Source of the DNA: Propionispira arboris | GTDB taxonomy: Bacteria; Bacillota; Negativicutes; Selenomonadales; Selenomonadaceae | Length of the DNA: 64,000 bases | Reading direction: 5' to 3' | NCBI RefSeq assembly: GCF_900109225.1 | Contig: NZ_FNZK01000001.1 | Coordinates: forward strand, 1-64,000 | Shown: positions 28,610 to 38,054 of the stretch, in pieces | How positions within the stretch are numbered: position 1 is the first letter of the stretch | How the letters are laid out: the number at the start of each line of letters is the position of its first letter | Made by a program: the position numbers and the translations under genes | Notes under the pieces: generated by a model | Databases searched by the model: none | The model's input: only the letters and a program-made list of their open reading frames with translations | Told to the model about the DNA's origin: nothing

Positions 28610-29641
28610 ATGGCAGTGATAGAGTTTGATCAGACGAAAAGCAGGGATTTGGTTTTAATTGGCCGCGTAACGATTGACTTCAATCCGAATGAATTAAATC
28701 GTACGCTTGATAGAGTTGAAACGTTTTCGATGTATCTTGGCGGGTCACCGGGGAATATGGCCGTTGGTGTTAATAAATTAGGTAAAAATGTTGGATTTAT
28801 CGGTTGCGTATCCAATGATCAATTTGGCACGTTTATCCTTAATTATTTTAAGGAACGCAAGATTGATATATCACAAATGGTCAGAGCGCAGCATGGTGAA
28901 AATTTAGGGCTGACATTCACGGAAATATCGAGTCCAACGGATAGCCAAATATTGATGTATCGAAATGGTGTGGCAGATCTGCAGATTTCACCGCAGGATG
29001 TCTCAGAAAAATATATTGCCGATAGTAAGATTTTACTGGTTTCAGGCACAGCTTTGGCAGCAAGTCCATCTCGTGAAGCCTGTCTTTTAGCCGTACAATA
29101 TGCAAAAAAACATGGGGTTAAAGTGATTTTTGATATTGATTATCGAGAATACACTTGGAAATCAAAAGAAGAACTGGCAATTTATTATTCTTTGCTGGGG
29201 AAGATGAGTGATATTATTATTGGGTCCCGAGAAGAATTTAATTTAATGGAAAATATCTCGGAAGACAGTAAAATTGCTGATCACGAATTGGCAGATACAT
29301 ATATTGCGCATGGCAATCAAATTGTTATCATCAAACACGGAAAAAAAGGTTCAATTGCCTATAGTGCAGATAAAAATGCCTATAAAATTGATTCCTATAA
29401 TATTAAATTGCTGAAATCATTTGGTGGTGGTGATGCGTATGGTTCTGCTTTTGTGTATGGATTACTTGAAGGCTGGTCACTACCCGAAGCATTGAAATAT
29501 GCTACAGCTCATGCCGCAATGGTTGTTGCCAGTCATAGCTGTTCGAATGCAATGCAGACGGCAGAGCAGATTCGAGATTTTATTGAAAAACATAAAGAGG
29601 AACAAGTCGTTACAAAATTAGATTGGAGTGAAAAAATATGA
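28610..29641 (+). CDS. iolC: 5-dehydro-2-deoxygluconokinase
   Basis: 343 residues. A PfkB/ribokinase-family sugar kinase: the N-terminal GRVTIDFNP region and the GGSPGNMAVGVNKLG substrate loop. The C-terminal anion-hole motif SFGGGDAYGSAFVYGLLEG contains the catalytic Asp. It phosphorylates 5-dehydro-2-deoxygluconate, producing the usual IolR inducer. It is 16 bases after iolJ, with GAAGGAGG, and overlaps iolB by 4 bases (ATGA). Confidence 0.92.
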   Translation: MAVIEFDQTKSRDLVLIGRVTIDFNPNELNRTLDRVETFSMYLGGSPGNMAVGVNKLGKNVGFIGCVSNDQFGTFILNYFKERKIDISQMVRAQHGENLGLTFTEISSPTDSQILMYRNGVADLQISPQDVSEKYIADSKILLVSGTALAASPSREACLLAVQYAKKHGVKVIFDIDYREYTWKSKEELAIYYSLLGKMSDIIIGSREEFNLMENISEDSKIADHELADTYIAHGNQIVIIKHGKKGSIAYSADKNAYKIDSYNIKLLKSFGGGDAYGSAFVYGLLEGWSLPEALKYATAHAAMVVASHSCSNAMQTAEQIRDFIEKHKEEQVVTKLDWSEKI

Positions 29642-30396
29642 AATTTGGGCGGTTAGACAAACTTCAGCATGGTTATAATGCAATGACAACTTGTGATAGC
29701 AAAATGTTAATGGATATTGGCTATCAGGTAATGGAACCAAAAGAAATTTTGAGCTTTATTGATACAACGAAAGAAACAGCTTTTGTTATTTTAACTGGAC
29801 AGATCAGCATAACTTGGGATGAAAAAACTGAGACTATGGAACGCAGATCTTTGTTTGATGAAAATCCATATTGTTTGCATGTACCAGTCAATACACAAGT
29901 ACAAATAAAAGCAGTATCAGCAGCAGAAATATTGATTCAAAAAACAGAAAATGAAAAATTGTTTCCAGCTAAATTTTATCGTCCTGCAGACGTGCAGTGC
30001 GATCAATTTGGTGCAGGAATGTGGAATGGTACGGCTGAACGAACCGTTCGAACAATTTTTGATTATACCAATGCACCCTATTCAAATATGGTCAACGGCG
30101 AAGTTATCAACCGCCCAGGACGCTGGTCCGGCTATATTCCGCACACGCATCCGCAGCCTGAAGTATATACATATAAATTTGATAAACCGCAGGGATTTGG
30201 TTGTTCTTTTATCGGTGAGGAAGCATTTAAAATTTCACATAATAGTTGGTCGGCGATTCCGGGGGGAGATAGTCATCCTCAGGTTACGGCACCTGGTTAT
30301 GCAATGTGGTATAGCTGGATGATTCGCCATTTACCAGGAGATCCATGGAATAAAACAAGAACAGATGATCCGGATCATGTATGGTTATTGGAGTAA
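29638..30396 (+). CDS. iolB: 5-deoxy-glucuronate isomerase
   Basis: 252 residues, a bicupin. It converts 5-deoxyglucuronate to 5-dehydro-2-deoxygluconate between IolD and IolC. The C-terminal cupin carries PHTHPQPEVYTYKFDKPQGFG with metal-binding His/Glu residues, followed by the conserved IPGGDSHPQVTAPGYAMWYSWMIRHL motif. The protein is slightly shorter than the ~270-residue Bacillus IolB. It is translationally coupled to iolC. Confidence 0.92.
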   Translation: MKFGRLDKLQHGYNAMTTCDSKMLMDIGYQVMEPKEILSFIDTTKETAFVILTGQISITWDEKTETMERRSLFDENPYCLHVPVNTQVQIKAVSAAEILIQKTENEKLFPAKFYRPADVQCDQFGAGMWNGTAERTVRTIFDYTNAPYSNMVNGEVINRPGRWSGYIPHTHPQPEVYTYKFDKPQGFGCSFIGEEAFKISHNSWSAIPGGDSHPQVTAPGYAMWYSWMIRHLPGDPWNKTRTDDPDHVWLLE

Positions 30397-30451
30397 GTTG
30401 TTAAAATTTTGTAATTTTAAGGTATGACAGATCACGAAAGGGTGGAATGAA

Positions 30452-32398
30452 ATGGCAAATACGATTAAACTCACAGTAGCGCAGGCTCTTGTTAAATTTT
30501 TAAATAATCAGTATATTGAATTTGATGGTAAACAAAATAGAATGTTCAAAGGTATTTTTACTATTTTTGGGCATGGTAATGTAATTGGGTTAGGACAGGC
30601 ATTGGAGGAAGATCCAGGAGAACTGGTTGTACATCAGGGACGCAATGAACAAGGCATGGCTCATGCGGCGATGGGGTTTGCCAAGCAAAAAATGCGTAAA
30701 CAGATTTATGCTTGTACTTCATCGGTTGGACCTGGTGCGGCCAATATGGTGACAGCAGCAGCAACAGCAACTGCCAATTGTATTCCAGTGCTATTTTTAC
30801 CAGGCGATGTCTATGCGACGCGTCAACCGGATCCAGTATTGCAGCAGATGGAGCAACCGAGTAATTTGTCTATTAGCACAAATGACGCGTTTAAGGCTGT
30901 CAGCAAGTATTGGGACAGAATTACTCGCCCGGAAATTCTCATGTCGGCTTGTATCAATGCAATGCGTGTGCTTACGGACCCAGCCGATACGGGGGCGGTT
31001 ACAATTGCGCTGCCGCAGGATGTAGAAGGTGAAGCCTATGATTATCCGGAATATTTCTTCCAAAAGCGTGTTCATCGTATTGACCGTCGTCCGGCGACAA
31101 AAGCAATGGTTGCTGATGCGGTGGATATTATTACGCGCAAGAAAAAGCCGATTATTATTTTCGGCGGAGGGGTAAAATATTCAGAAGCTGTTGAAATGTA
31201 CAAAGAATTTGCCGAAACCTATAATATTCCCATCGCTGAAACACAAGCTGGTCGTGGTGCAATTGTGTGGAATCATCCATTAAATCTTGGCGGCATTGGT
31301 GAAACAGGTGGTTTGGCTGCAAATATGATTGCTAAAGAAGCAGATTTAGTTATTGGTGTAGGCACACGTTATACGGATTTTACAACATCTTCGAAATGGT
31401 TGTTTCAAAATCCAGATGTGGAATTCCTTAATATCAATGTATCTGAATTCCATGCTGCTAAAATGGATGGAGTACAGATTATAGCCGATGCAAAAGCGGG
31501 TTTGGCGGCAATTGAGGAAATTCTTAGTACAACAGATTGGAAAACAGCGTATACAGATGAAATAAAGATAGCAAAAAGGAAATATGATACTGAGATAGAT
31601 CGTGTTTATAACGTAGAATACACAGGTGTAGGCTTCATTCCTGAAATTGATGACAGCTTAGATCGCGAAAAAGTGTTTGCTGAATATCAAGCAATTACGG
31701 GGTCTTGTCTCACACAATCGCGTGCTTTAGGTGTATTAAATGAATGTTTGAATGATACAGATATTATTGTAGGTTCTTCAGGCAGTCTGCCGGGAGATTT
31801 GCAGAGGGCGTGGCGCGTAAAAGGATCCAATACATATCATGTGGAATATGGATTTTCCTGTATGGGTTATGAAGTTAATGCGGCACTTGGTGTAAAGCTG
31901 GCTGAACCAGATAAAGAAGTGTATTCTTTTCTAGGCGATGGTTCATATATGATGCTTCATTCAGAATTACCAACCTCTATTCAAGAACGCAAAAAAATCA
32001 ATGTTATATTATTTGATAATATGACGTTTGGCTGTATCAATAATTTACAGATTGAACATGGACAAGGCAGCTTTGGTACAGAATTTAGATTTAGAAATCA
32101 AGCAACAGGTAAGCTTGATGGCGGGTTTGTGCCGATTGATTTTGCGATGAATGCAGCATCTTATGGCTGCAAGACATATACTGTTAAAACGGTAGAAGAA
32201 CTGAAAACTGCACTTATTGACTCGAAAAAGCAAACTGTATCTACTTTAATTGATATTAAAGTATTACCGAAAACCATGGTGCATAAATATGGATCTTGGT
32301 GGCGTGTCGGCGTTGCGGAAGTTTCAAAAAGTCAAAAAGTACACGATGTTTATGAAAATGTAATTTTACCTCATTTGGCTGAAGCTAGGAAATACTAA
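30452..32398 (+). CDS. iolD: 3D-(3,5/4)-trihydroxycyclohexane-1,2-dione acylhydrolase
   Basis: 648 residues, a thiamine-diphosphate enzyme that hydrolyses the ring of trihydroxycyclohexane-dione to 5-deoxyglucuronate. It has the three-domain POX/AHAS architecture: an N-terminal PYR domain with [19 protein letters not shown] (catalytic Glu), a central domain, and a C-terminal PP domain with [15 protein letters not shown] and [12 protein letters not shown]. The length matches the family. GAAAGGGTGG precedes the start. It is the last gene of the iolJCBD block, followed by a terminator. Confidence 0.94.
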   Translation: MANTIKLTVAQALVKFLNNQYIEFDGKQNRMFKGIFTIFGHGNVIGLGQALEEDPGELVVHQGRNEQGMAHAAMGFAKQKMRKQIYACTSSVGPGAANMVTAAATATANCIPVLFLPGDVYATRQPDPVLQQMEQPSNLSISTNDAFKAVSKYWDRITRPEILMSACINAMRVLTDPADTGAVTIALPQDVEGEAYDYPEYFFQKRVHRIDRRPATKAMVADAVDIITRKKKPIIIFGGGVKYSEAVEMYKEFAETYNIPIAETQAGRGAIVWNHPLNLGGIGETGGLAANMIAKEADLVIGVGTRYTDFTTSSKWLFQNPDVEFLNINVSEFHAAKMDGVQIIADAKAGLAAIEEILSTTDWKTAYTDEIKIAKRKYDTEIDRVYNVEYTGVGFIPEIDDSLDREKVFAEYQAITGSCLTQSRALGVLNECLNDTDIIVGSSGSLPGDLQRAWRVKGSNTYHVEYGFSCMGYEVNAALGVKLAEPDKEVYSFLGDGSYMMLHSELPTSIQERKKINVILFDNMTFGCINNLQIEHGQGSFGTEFRFRNQATGKLDGGFVPIDFAMNAASYGCKTYTVKTVEELKTALIDSKKQTVSTLIDIKVLPKTMVHKYGSWWRVGVAEVSKSQKVHDVYENVILPHLAEARKY

Positions 32399-32414
32399 AA
32401 GGTTCTTTTGATAT

Positions 32415-32481
32415 ACGAAATCCGCATAAAATATTTATTACTGACATATATTATAAAAATGGCATTGCGGGTTTCGTTTTA
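32415..32481 (+). terminator. terminator after iolD
   Basis: A 12-bp stem with one G-U pair (32415-32426 with 32466-32477) encloses a 39-base loop and is followed by TTTT. The rest of the gap to 32676 shows no gene. Confidence 0.6.
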
Positions 32482-32676
32482 TCTTTAGATAGGTGACCCA
32501 GGATTATCCAGTAGAATAGACTGAATAGTTTTAATTTTGAGTTATGAATTTGTAAGAACCGTAATGAAAATTTCTTAATCTTTTAATTTCTTAAAATATA
32601 ATACTGCTTCAGGATATTCTCGCAAATTACTATTTTATAAAGTCTATTAAAGACTAAATGATGAGGGGGAAATAGT

Positions 32677-34101
32677 ATGGGACAACAGAAAACACCTAAG
32701 CAATTTTTAAGAACAGTCACAATTATATCTACATTTGGAGGTTTGCTTTTTGGGTATGATACGGGTGTGGTCAATGGTGCATTGCCGTACATGGCACTTC
32801 CCGATCAATTAAATCTTACACCATTTACAGAAGGACTTGTCGCGAGTGGGCTTCTATTTGGAGCGGCAATTGGTTCATTTTTGGGTGGACGCATTTCCGA
32901 TGCAAAGGGTCGCAGAAAAATGCTTTTAATGCTTGCCGTTATTTTCTTTTTTGCAACAATTGGCTGCACATTATCACCAACCGTTGAAGTTATGGTATGC
33001 TTTAGATTTTTGCTGGGGTTAGCAGTTGGGGGTGCATCTGTAACGGTGCCAGCATATTTAGCTGAAATGTCACCAGCGGAAAATCGTGGACGAATGGTTA
33101 CACAAAATGAACTGATGATTGTAACTGGTCAGTTATGTGCTTTTGTTTTTAATGCAATCATTGGTGTAAGTTTTGGTGAAAGCGCACATGTTTGGCGTTA
33201 CATGTTAGTAATTGCCTCGCTTCCAGCGGTTGTGCTCTGGTTTGGAATGCTGGCGATGCCAGAAAGCCCAAGATGGCTTGTGATGAATGGTAAAATTGGT
33301 GAAGCTCTTAAAGTTTTGAAACAGGCCAGAGATGAAGGTCGCGCGATTGCTGAGTTAAATGAAATTCAGGATAATCTGGCACAAGAAACAAGTATTGAAA
33401 AAGCAACACTAAAAGATCTTACAACGCCTTGGGTGAGGCGAATTGTCTTTATCGCTATGGGGATTGCAATTTGCCAGCAGATATCGGGCGTAAATTCAAT
33501 TATGTATTACGGAACGCAGATTTTGCAAAAAGCGGGATTTAGTACAGAAGCAGCACTGATTGGTAACATTGCGAATGGTGTAATTGCGGTGTCGGCTACA
33601 TTTTTTGGCATTTGGATGATGGGCCGTCATGGGCGCCGACCACTCTTAATGACAGGTCAGATTGGTACGATTTGTGCACTGTTTTTAATTGGAACATTTT
33701 CCAATGTATTAGAAGGAACTACCATATTGCCATATGTTGTACTTTCATTGACTGTAACTTTCTTATTTTTTCAACAAGGTTTTTTGTCACCAATTACCTG
33801 GTTGATGCTTTCCGAACTTTTTCCTATGAGGCTCCGTGGTATGGGGATGGGATTAACGGTTTTATGTTTATGGATCACAAATTTCTTCGTTGGTTTAAGT
33901 TTTCCTGTATTAATGGATGCATTTGGACTATCGCATACATTTTTTGCGTTTGTAGGAATTGGTCTTTTTGGGTTACTATTTGCGTATAAATTTGTTCCAG
34001 AAACGAGAGGCCGCTCCTTAGAACAGATCGAACAAGATTTTAGAAATCATGGCAAAAAAAAAGCAGAAACACTGACTAAAGCGAGTACTTCTGCAGAATG
34101 A
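32677..34101 (+). CDS. MFS sugar porter, inositol transporter IolT-like
   Basis: 474 residues with 12 predicted membrane helices. Sugar-porter signatures are present: GGLLFGYDTGVVNGAL in helix 1, GRISDAKGRRKML in the first cytoplasmic loop, PESPRWLVMNGK after helix 6, QQISGVNSIMYYGTQIL in helix 7 and PETRGRSLEQIE at the C-terminus. These match proton-coupled myo-inositol transporters such as IolT, and the position between iolD and iolE supports inositol as substrate. Close family members also carry pentoses or hexoses. Confidence 0.88.
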   Translation: MGQQKTPKQFLRTVTIISTFGGLLFGYDTGVVNGALPYMALPDQLNLTPFTEGLVASGLLFGAAIGSFLGGRISDAKGRRKMLLMLAVIFFFATIGCTLSPTVEVMVCFRFLLGLAVGGASVTVPAYLAEMSPAENRGRMVTQNELMIVTGQLCAFVFNAIIGVSFGESAHVWRYMLVIASLPAVVLWFGMLAMPESPRWLVMNGKIGEALKVLKQARDEGRAIAELNEIQDNLAQETSIEKATLKDLTTPWVRRIVFIAMGIAICQQISGVNSIMYYGTQILQKAGFSTEAALIGNIANGVIAVSATFFGIWMMGRHGRRPLLMTGQIGTICALFLIGTFSNVLEGTTILPYVVLSLTVTFLFFQQGFLSPITWLMLSELFPMRLRGMGMGLTVLCLWITNFFVGLSFPVLMDAFGLSHTFFAFVGIGLFGLLFAYKFVPETRGRSLEQIEQDFRNHGKKKAETLTKASTSAE

Positions 34102-34129
34102 TAAGAGGTGCAGGATGATAATTACATAT

Positions 34130-34224
34130 AAAAAAGAACGCTATGGTTCAGTCCCGCTAAGACCTGAGAACCAGCACTGCAAAGCAGGCCTCGCATAAAT
34201 TGCGAATAACGTCCTAAGTGTTAC
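34130..34224 (-). ncRNA. small RNA candidate between iolT and iolE
   Basis: On the minus strand a consensus promoter (34259-34231) predicts a start near 34224. The following ~90 bases fold into TAAC/GTTA, TCGCA-TAAAT-TGCGA (34205-34191), CTGC-TTT-GCAG (34187-34177) and a longer interrupted stem joining GCTGGTTC (34174-34168 region) to GAACCATAGC. After the last stem comes GTTCTTTTTT (T run 34135-34130), an intrinsic terminator. There is no coding potential. I do not recognise the family. It could be an independent sRNA acting on nearby iol transcripts, or antisense to an iolT-iolE readthrough RNA. Confidence 0.55.
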
Positions 34225-34230
34225 ATCCTA

Positions 34231-34259
34231 ATACTAGAGTTATTTTTTTAACTTGTCAA
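34231..34259 (-). promoter_or_regulatory. minus-strand promoter of the sRNA candidate, with internal palindrome
   Basis: On the minus strand: TTGACA (34259-34254), a spacer of exactly 17 bases and TAGTAT (34236-34231). The spacer itself is a palindrome, AGTTA-A6-TAACT (34253-34238), a possible operator between the two boxes. Confidence 0.6.
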
Positions 34260-34284
34260 TGTCTGATTGAGTTTCTCTGTGTTG

Positions 34285-34326
34285 TTTAACAGCAGGTTAT
34301 CTAATTAATGATAGACTGCTGTTAAA
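34285..34326. promoter_or_regulatory. inverted repeat upstream of iolE
   Basis: TTTAACAGCAG (34285-34295) and CTGCTGTTAAA (34316-34326) are perfect inverses, with a partial GTTATC/GATAGA extension inside. There is no T run on either side, so it is not a standard terminator. It is about 107 bases before iolE and also upstream of the sRNA promoter, so it may be a regulatory site. Confidence 0.4.
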
Positions 34327-34432
34327 ATTAAATTACAATTAAGCTAAGCGAAATTTTTCGGGGAATAGGATGATCAAATGATAAAAAAATTATAAATATA
34401 CAGATTAGTAGAATGAATTGGAGGAAAATGAA

Positions 34433-35320
34433 ATGGCAGATATAACATTGGGTATTGCACCGATTGCTTGGACAAACGATGATATGCCCGATCTTGGAAA
34501 AGAAAATACATTTGAACAATGTGTCAGCGAAATGGCCCTGGCTGGCTTTACAGGGTGCGAAGTTGGTGGTAAATATCCACGAGATACAGAGGTTTTACAA
34601 AAAGCACTAAAACTTCGCAATATGTCAATTGCCAGCGCTTGGTTTAGTTCATTTTTAACAACGAAACCATTACAAGAAACAGTAACGGCTTTTATTGAAC
34701 ATCGGGATTTTCTCTTTGCCATGGGCGCAAAGGTTATTGTTGTTGCTGAACAAGGGCATAGTGTTCAGGGAATGCTCAATACACCCGTATTTGCGGGGAA
34801 ACCATATTTTACAGATATGGAATGGGACAAACTTGTCCAAGGACTTAATAAACTAGGTGAACTGGCAAAAGAAAAGGGCATGAAAGTCGTGTATCATCAT
34901 CATATGGGGACTGGTGTCCAAACTGAAAGTGAAATTGATAAACTGATGGAAATGACAGATCCAGCATTGGTATATCTTTTATTTGATACGGGGCATTTAG
35001 TCTGTTCAGGTGAAGATTATCTGGGCATTCTCCAAAAATACTTACCGCGTATCCAGCATATCCATTTAAAGGATATTCGTAAGAATATAGTTAAACAGGT
35101 TAAGGAAAAAAATATGAGTTTCCTTGATGGCGTTCGAGCTGGTATGTTTACGGTTCCTGGCGATGGAGATGTTGATTTTGCGCCAGTATTTGACCTTGTT
35201 AATAAAAGTCAGTATCAGGGTTGGTATATTGTCGAAGCAGAACAAGATCCAGCTAAGGCAAATCCTCTGGAATATGCACAAATAGCAAGAAAATATATCA
35301 GAGAACAGGCAAAATTGTAA
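34433..35320 (+). CDS. iolE: myo-inosose-2 dehydratase
   Basis: 295 residues, a TIM-barrel enzyme of the xylose-isomerase-like group. It dehydrates scyllo-inosose to trihydroxycyclohexane-dione for IolD. Family features: [16 protein letters not shown] at the N-terminus, [36 protein letters not shown] and [13 protein letters not shown] with metal ligands. ATG 34433 has GGAGG eight bases upstream; an earlier in-frame ATG at 34418 overlaps that site. It is separated from iolD by the transporter and the sRNA region. Confidence 0.93.
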   Translation: MADITLGIAPIAWTNDDMPDLGKENTFEQCVSEMALAGFTGCEVGGKYPRDTEVLQKALKLRNMSIASAWFSSFLTTKPLQETVTAFIEHRDFLFAMGAKVIVVAEQGHSVQGMLNTPVFAGKPYFTDMEWDKLVQGLNKLGELAKEKGMKVVYHHHMGTGVQTESEIDKLMEMTDPALVYLLFDTGHLVCSGEDYLGILQKYLPRIQHIHLKDIRKNIVKQVKEKNMSFLDGVRAGMFTVPGDGDVDFAPVFDLVNKSQYQGWYIVEAEQDPAKANPLEYAQIARKYIREQAKL

Positions 35321-35376
35321 TATTCAGCAATACAATTTTTTATGTTAAATTTATAGGTTAGGCTGGTAGGGGTGCT

Positions 35377-36897
35377 GTGAAAATAAATATACCTATTTTA
35401 GATGAATTTCTAAAATTGAGGTTGGCTTATTGGCCATATTTATTTCGCAGCAGCTCATTTTTTATAGATGGGGTGATTTTCGTGGGACTTACAATGATTG
35501 TAATCAGTTTACTGTTGCTTATGTTTTTTGCGTATCGAGGTTATTCTATTATTTTTATTGCCCCATTGTTTGCTATTGTAGCTGCGATCGGCAGCGGGCA
35601 TGCAGCTATGCCGATTTATAGTGAGATTTATATGACTAAGGCCGCAGAATATATTAAAACGTATTATCCGGTTTTTTTATTGGGAGCAGTTTTTGCTAAA
35701 ATCATGGAAGAAGGTGGGTTGGCCGCAGCTGTAGCCGAAAAAATTGTATCCACATTGGGAAAAGAAAAAGCGATTCTGGCTATACTTTTGGGGTGTGGTG
35801 TTCTAACATACGGTGGATTAAGTGTATTTGTTGTTGCTTTTGTAATGTATCCGTTTTCAGCAATTTTATTTAAAGAAGCAGATATTCCGAAACGTTTGTT
35901 GCCGGCATTGCTTTGGATGGGGATTTTTACATATAGCATGGTAGCCATCCCGGGAACACCGCAAATTCAAAATATTATTCCAACTTCTTTTTTTGGAACG
36001 ACGACTTGGGCCGGTATAGGGTTGGGGCTTATTGGTGCAGTTCTTTATTTTTTGATTGCCTGGGGCTGGATTCGTCATCGCCATATAAAATTAAAAGCCC
36101 GTGGTGAAGGCTATGGTAAACATGTATTAAATGAGCCAGAGGTAGCAAAAGAAGCTTTACCAGATTGGCGATTGTCAGCATTGCCGCTTCTGTTAGTTAT
36201 TGTTTTAAATTTATTGATAAGTAATCCATTCCATTGGGCGTGGGCCTATCATTGGGATAGCAGCAGTTTGGATTCCTTTTTACCATTAAATTTGTCTTTA
36301 TTGGCATCCAGTGTTGATAAAGTACAGGCAATCTGGTCGATTAATGCAGCACTTGTAATCAGCAGTATAGCAGCTGCTGTGATTGGCAAAAAACGCTTAC
36401 AAGGAAAAGGTGGTGTGGTACATCCCATTAATAGTGGTGCGATTGGGTCAACCAGTGCAATTTTAAATGTTGCTTCTGGGTATGCTTTTGGTTGTGTTAT
36501 TGCGGCCTTACCGGCATTTCAGGTCATTCGAGAAATGCTGTTAGGTATAACTTTTGGCGGCGGACCGCTTTTGTCAGTGATTTTTACGACCAATATTATG
36601 ACGGCAGTGACAGGATCTTCTTCAGGTGGGATGACGATTGCTCTTGGAATGCTGGGACAGCAATGGCTTGATTGGGCACAGCAAATTGGCATGTCACCAG
36701 AAGTTTTACACCGTATAATCTGTATGGCTTCGGAGTGTATAGATACAGTACCTCAAGCTGGGGCATTGGTGACCCTTATGGCAGTTTGTGGGCTTACGCA
36801 CAAAGAATCTTATTATGATGTTATAATTTTAACAGGGCTAAAGACCGCGGTAGTATTTATCTGCTTAGCAATTTATACATTAACTGGACTGGTCTGA
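35377..36897 (+). CDS. GntP-family permease
   Basis: 506 residues with about 12 hydrophobic segments. The block LLLMFFAYRGYSIIFIAPLFAIVAAIGSG and the repeated glycine-rich helices (FLLGAVFAKIMEEGGLA, GSTSAILNVASGYAFG, TAVTGSSSGGMTIALG) point to the GntP gluconate/organic acid:H+ symporter group. GTG 35377 gives the longest protein, but its ribosome site is very close. GTG 35482, preceded by GGGGTG at a better distance, would give a protein starting right before helix 1 and may be the true start. Substrate unknown; it follows iolE by 56 bases and is probably cotranscribed. Confidence 0.75.
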   Translation: MKINIPILDEFLKLRLAYWPYLFRSSSFFIDGVIFVGLTMIVISLLLLMFFAYRGYSIIFIAPLFAIVAAIGSGHAAMPIYSEIYMTKAAEYIKTYYPVFLLGAVFAKIMEEGGLAAAVAEKIVSTLGKEKAILAILLGCGVLTYGGLSVFVVAFVMYPFSAILFKEADIPKRLLPALLWMGIFTYSMVAIPGTPQIQNIIPTSFFGTTTWAGIGLGLIGAVLYFLIAWGWIRHRHIKLKARGEGYGKHVLNEPEVAKEALPDWRLSALPLLLVIVLNLLISNPFHWAWAYHWDSSSLDSFLPLNLSLLASSVDKVQAIWSINAALVISSIAAAVIGKKRLQGKGGVVHPINSGAIGSTSAILNVASGYAFGCVIAALPAFQVIREMLLGITFGGGPLLSVIFTTNIMTAVTGSSSGGMTIALGMLGQQWLDWAQQIGMSPEVLHRIICMASECIDTVPQAGALVTLMAVCGLTHKESYYDVIILTGLKTAVVFICLAIYTLTGLV

Positions 36898-36941
36898 GTG
36901 ATATCGAGGGATAGGGATAAGATCATTAAGAAGGAATTCAT

Positions 36942-37868
36942 ATGGAAAATAAAAACAAGACCTATTTTTTGTTGGTAATTGCGACAGCTTTTTGGGGAAT
37001 TCAGCCACTTTGTATCAAACTGCTTGTTACAAAGTGGACACCAGTGACAATCACCTGCGCCCGCTACTTTGTAATCAGTGGGATACTTTTCTTTATTTTA
37101 TACCTGCGGAAGGATAAAGGTTTGTTCCCACCGCAAAAATGTCTTTTCCCTTTGATTCTCATGGGGATTATGGGGATTGCGATAAACAATATTGCCCAGT
37201 TTACGGGGCTGCAGTATTCTACTATTATTAATTGCACGCTTATTTCCGCTACCTCACCGGCTATTACAGCTTTTTTATCAGCTATCTGTATTAAAGAACG
37301 TCTTAATGGCATACAATGGATGGGAATTGGAATTTCTTTTGCGGGAGTATTATGTATAATAAGCCATGGTTCCCTAACATTTATATTACATAGTGAGTTT
37401 AATCGGGGCGATATTTTATTTTTTATCTGTCAGCTTAGTTGGACCCTTTATTCGATAATCGGTCTTAAAGTTATGCATCAAATATCGGCACTTGCTGCAA
37501 CTGCCTGGGCGGGCTTTTTTGGAGCAACGTTTACAGCTCTTTATGGTTTAATCGTTGAGGAGGTACATTTTTTGCCATTATTCGTACCAGCAGTTGCGGC
37601 ATTTATGTATACGGTAATTTGTGGTGGTGTCTTAGCAATGTTATTTTGGAACATGGGCGTAAAAGATGCTGGTCCGAGCTTGACAGCAATTTTCCAAAAT
37701 ATTACACCAGTTGTTGGTGTAATAGGGGGAACCATATTTTTTAATGAAATAATCGGACGGGCTGATATTGTTGGTGCTATAGGAATTTTTGCTGGTGTAT
37801 ATCTAACGATGCACAGTAATAAAGTACAAGAATATCTAGCACGATGTTGGTTGAAAAAAAGTATTTAA
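36942..37868 (+). CDS. DMT-superfamily (EamA) transporter
   Basis: 308 residues with ten predicted helices in two EamA repeats (about 8-140 and 155-295). It begins YFLLVIATAFWGIQPLCIKLL, typical of EamA carriers, and the second repeat starts near GDILFFICQLSWTLYSIIGLKVM. The substrate cannot be told from the sequence; family members export metabolites and amino acids. It starts 44 bases after the GntP-like gene with AAGGAA and is followed by a terminator, so it ends the iolE transcript. Confidence 0.85.
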   Translation: MENKNKTYFLLVIATAFWGIQPLCIKLLVTKWTPVTITCARYFVISGILFFILYLRKDKGLFPPQKCLFPLILMGIMGIAINNIAQFTGLQYSTIINCTLISATSPAITAFLSAICIKERLNGIQWMGIGISFAGVLCIISHGSLTFILHSEFNRGDILFFICQLSWTLYSIIGLKVMHQISALAATAWAGFFGATFTALYGLIVEEVHFLPLFVPAVAAFMYTVICGGVLAMLFWNMGVKDAGPSLTAIFQNITPVVGVIGGTIFFNEIIGRADIVGAIGIFAGVYLTMHSNKVQEYLARCWLKKSI

Positions 37869-37881
37869 TCTAGGGATAAAT

Positions 37882-37920
37882 ATCGAGTTCACAGACAAAG
37901 TTGTGGGACTCGATGTTTTT
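37882..37920 (+). terminator. intrinsic terminator after the DMT gene
   Basis: ATCGAGT pairs with ACTCGAT, extended inward by TCACA/TGTGG, with TTTTT after the stem. Confidence 0.7.
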
Positions 37921-37964
37921 GACGTATGATAAAAAAATAAATTGTAATATCTTAATAAAATATA

Positions 37965-38002
37965 TTGACTTTAACAATAACTAATAGTATGCTACATACA
38001 GG
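37965..38002 (+). promoter_or_regulatory. gntR promoter overlapped by its operator
   Basis: TTGACT (37965-37970), a 17-base spacer and TATGCT (37988-37993). The -10 box lies inside the palindrome GTATGCTACATAC (37987-37999), and an 18-base stretch (37985-38002) recurs exactly before the dehydrogenase gene at 38791. This is the arrangement expected for GntR autorepression. Confidence 0.7.
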
Positions 38003-38054
38003 CAATCAAAACGAAAGAATATAAAACAATACATAATGCGTAGTTACTCTTTTA

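Noticed and set aside
34145..34172. GGTTCAGTCC-like T-arm sequence suggesting a tRNA
   Set aside because: No acceptor, D-arm or anticodon arm fits around it; on the minus strand it forms the terminator-proximal stem of the sRNA candidate.
35377..35481. N-terminal 35 residues of the GntP-like permease as a distinct domain
   Set aside because: They are more simply explained by a start codon called too early; GTG 35482 has a better ribosome site.
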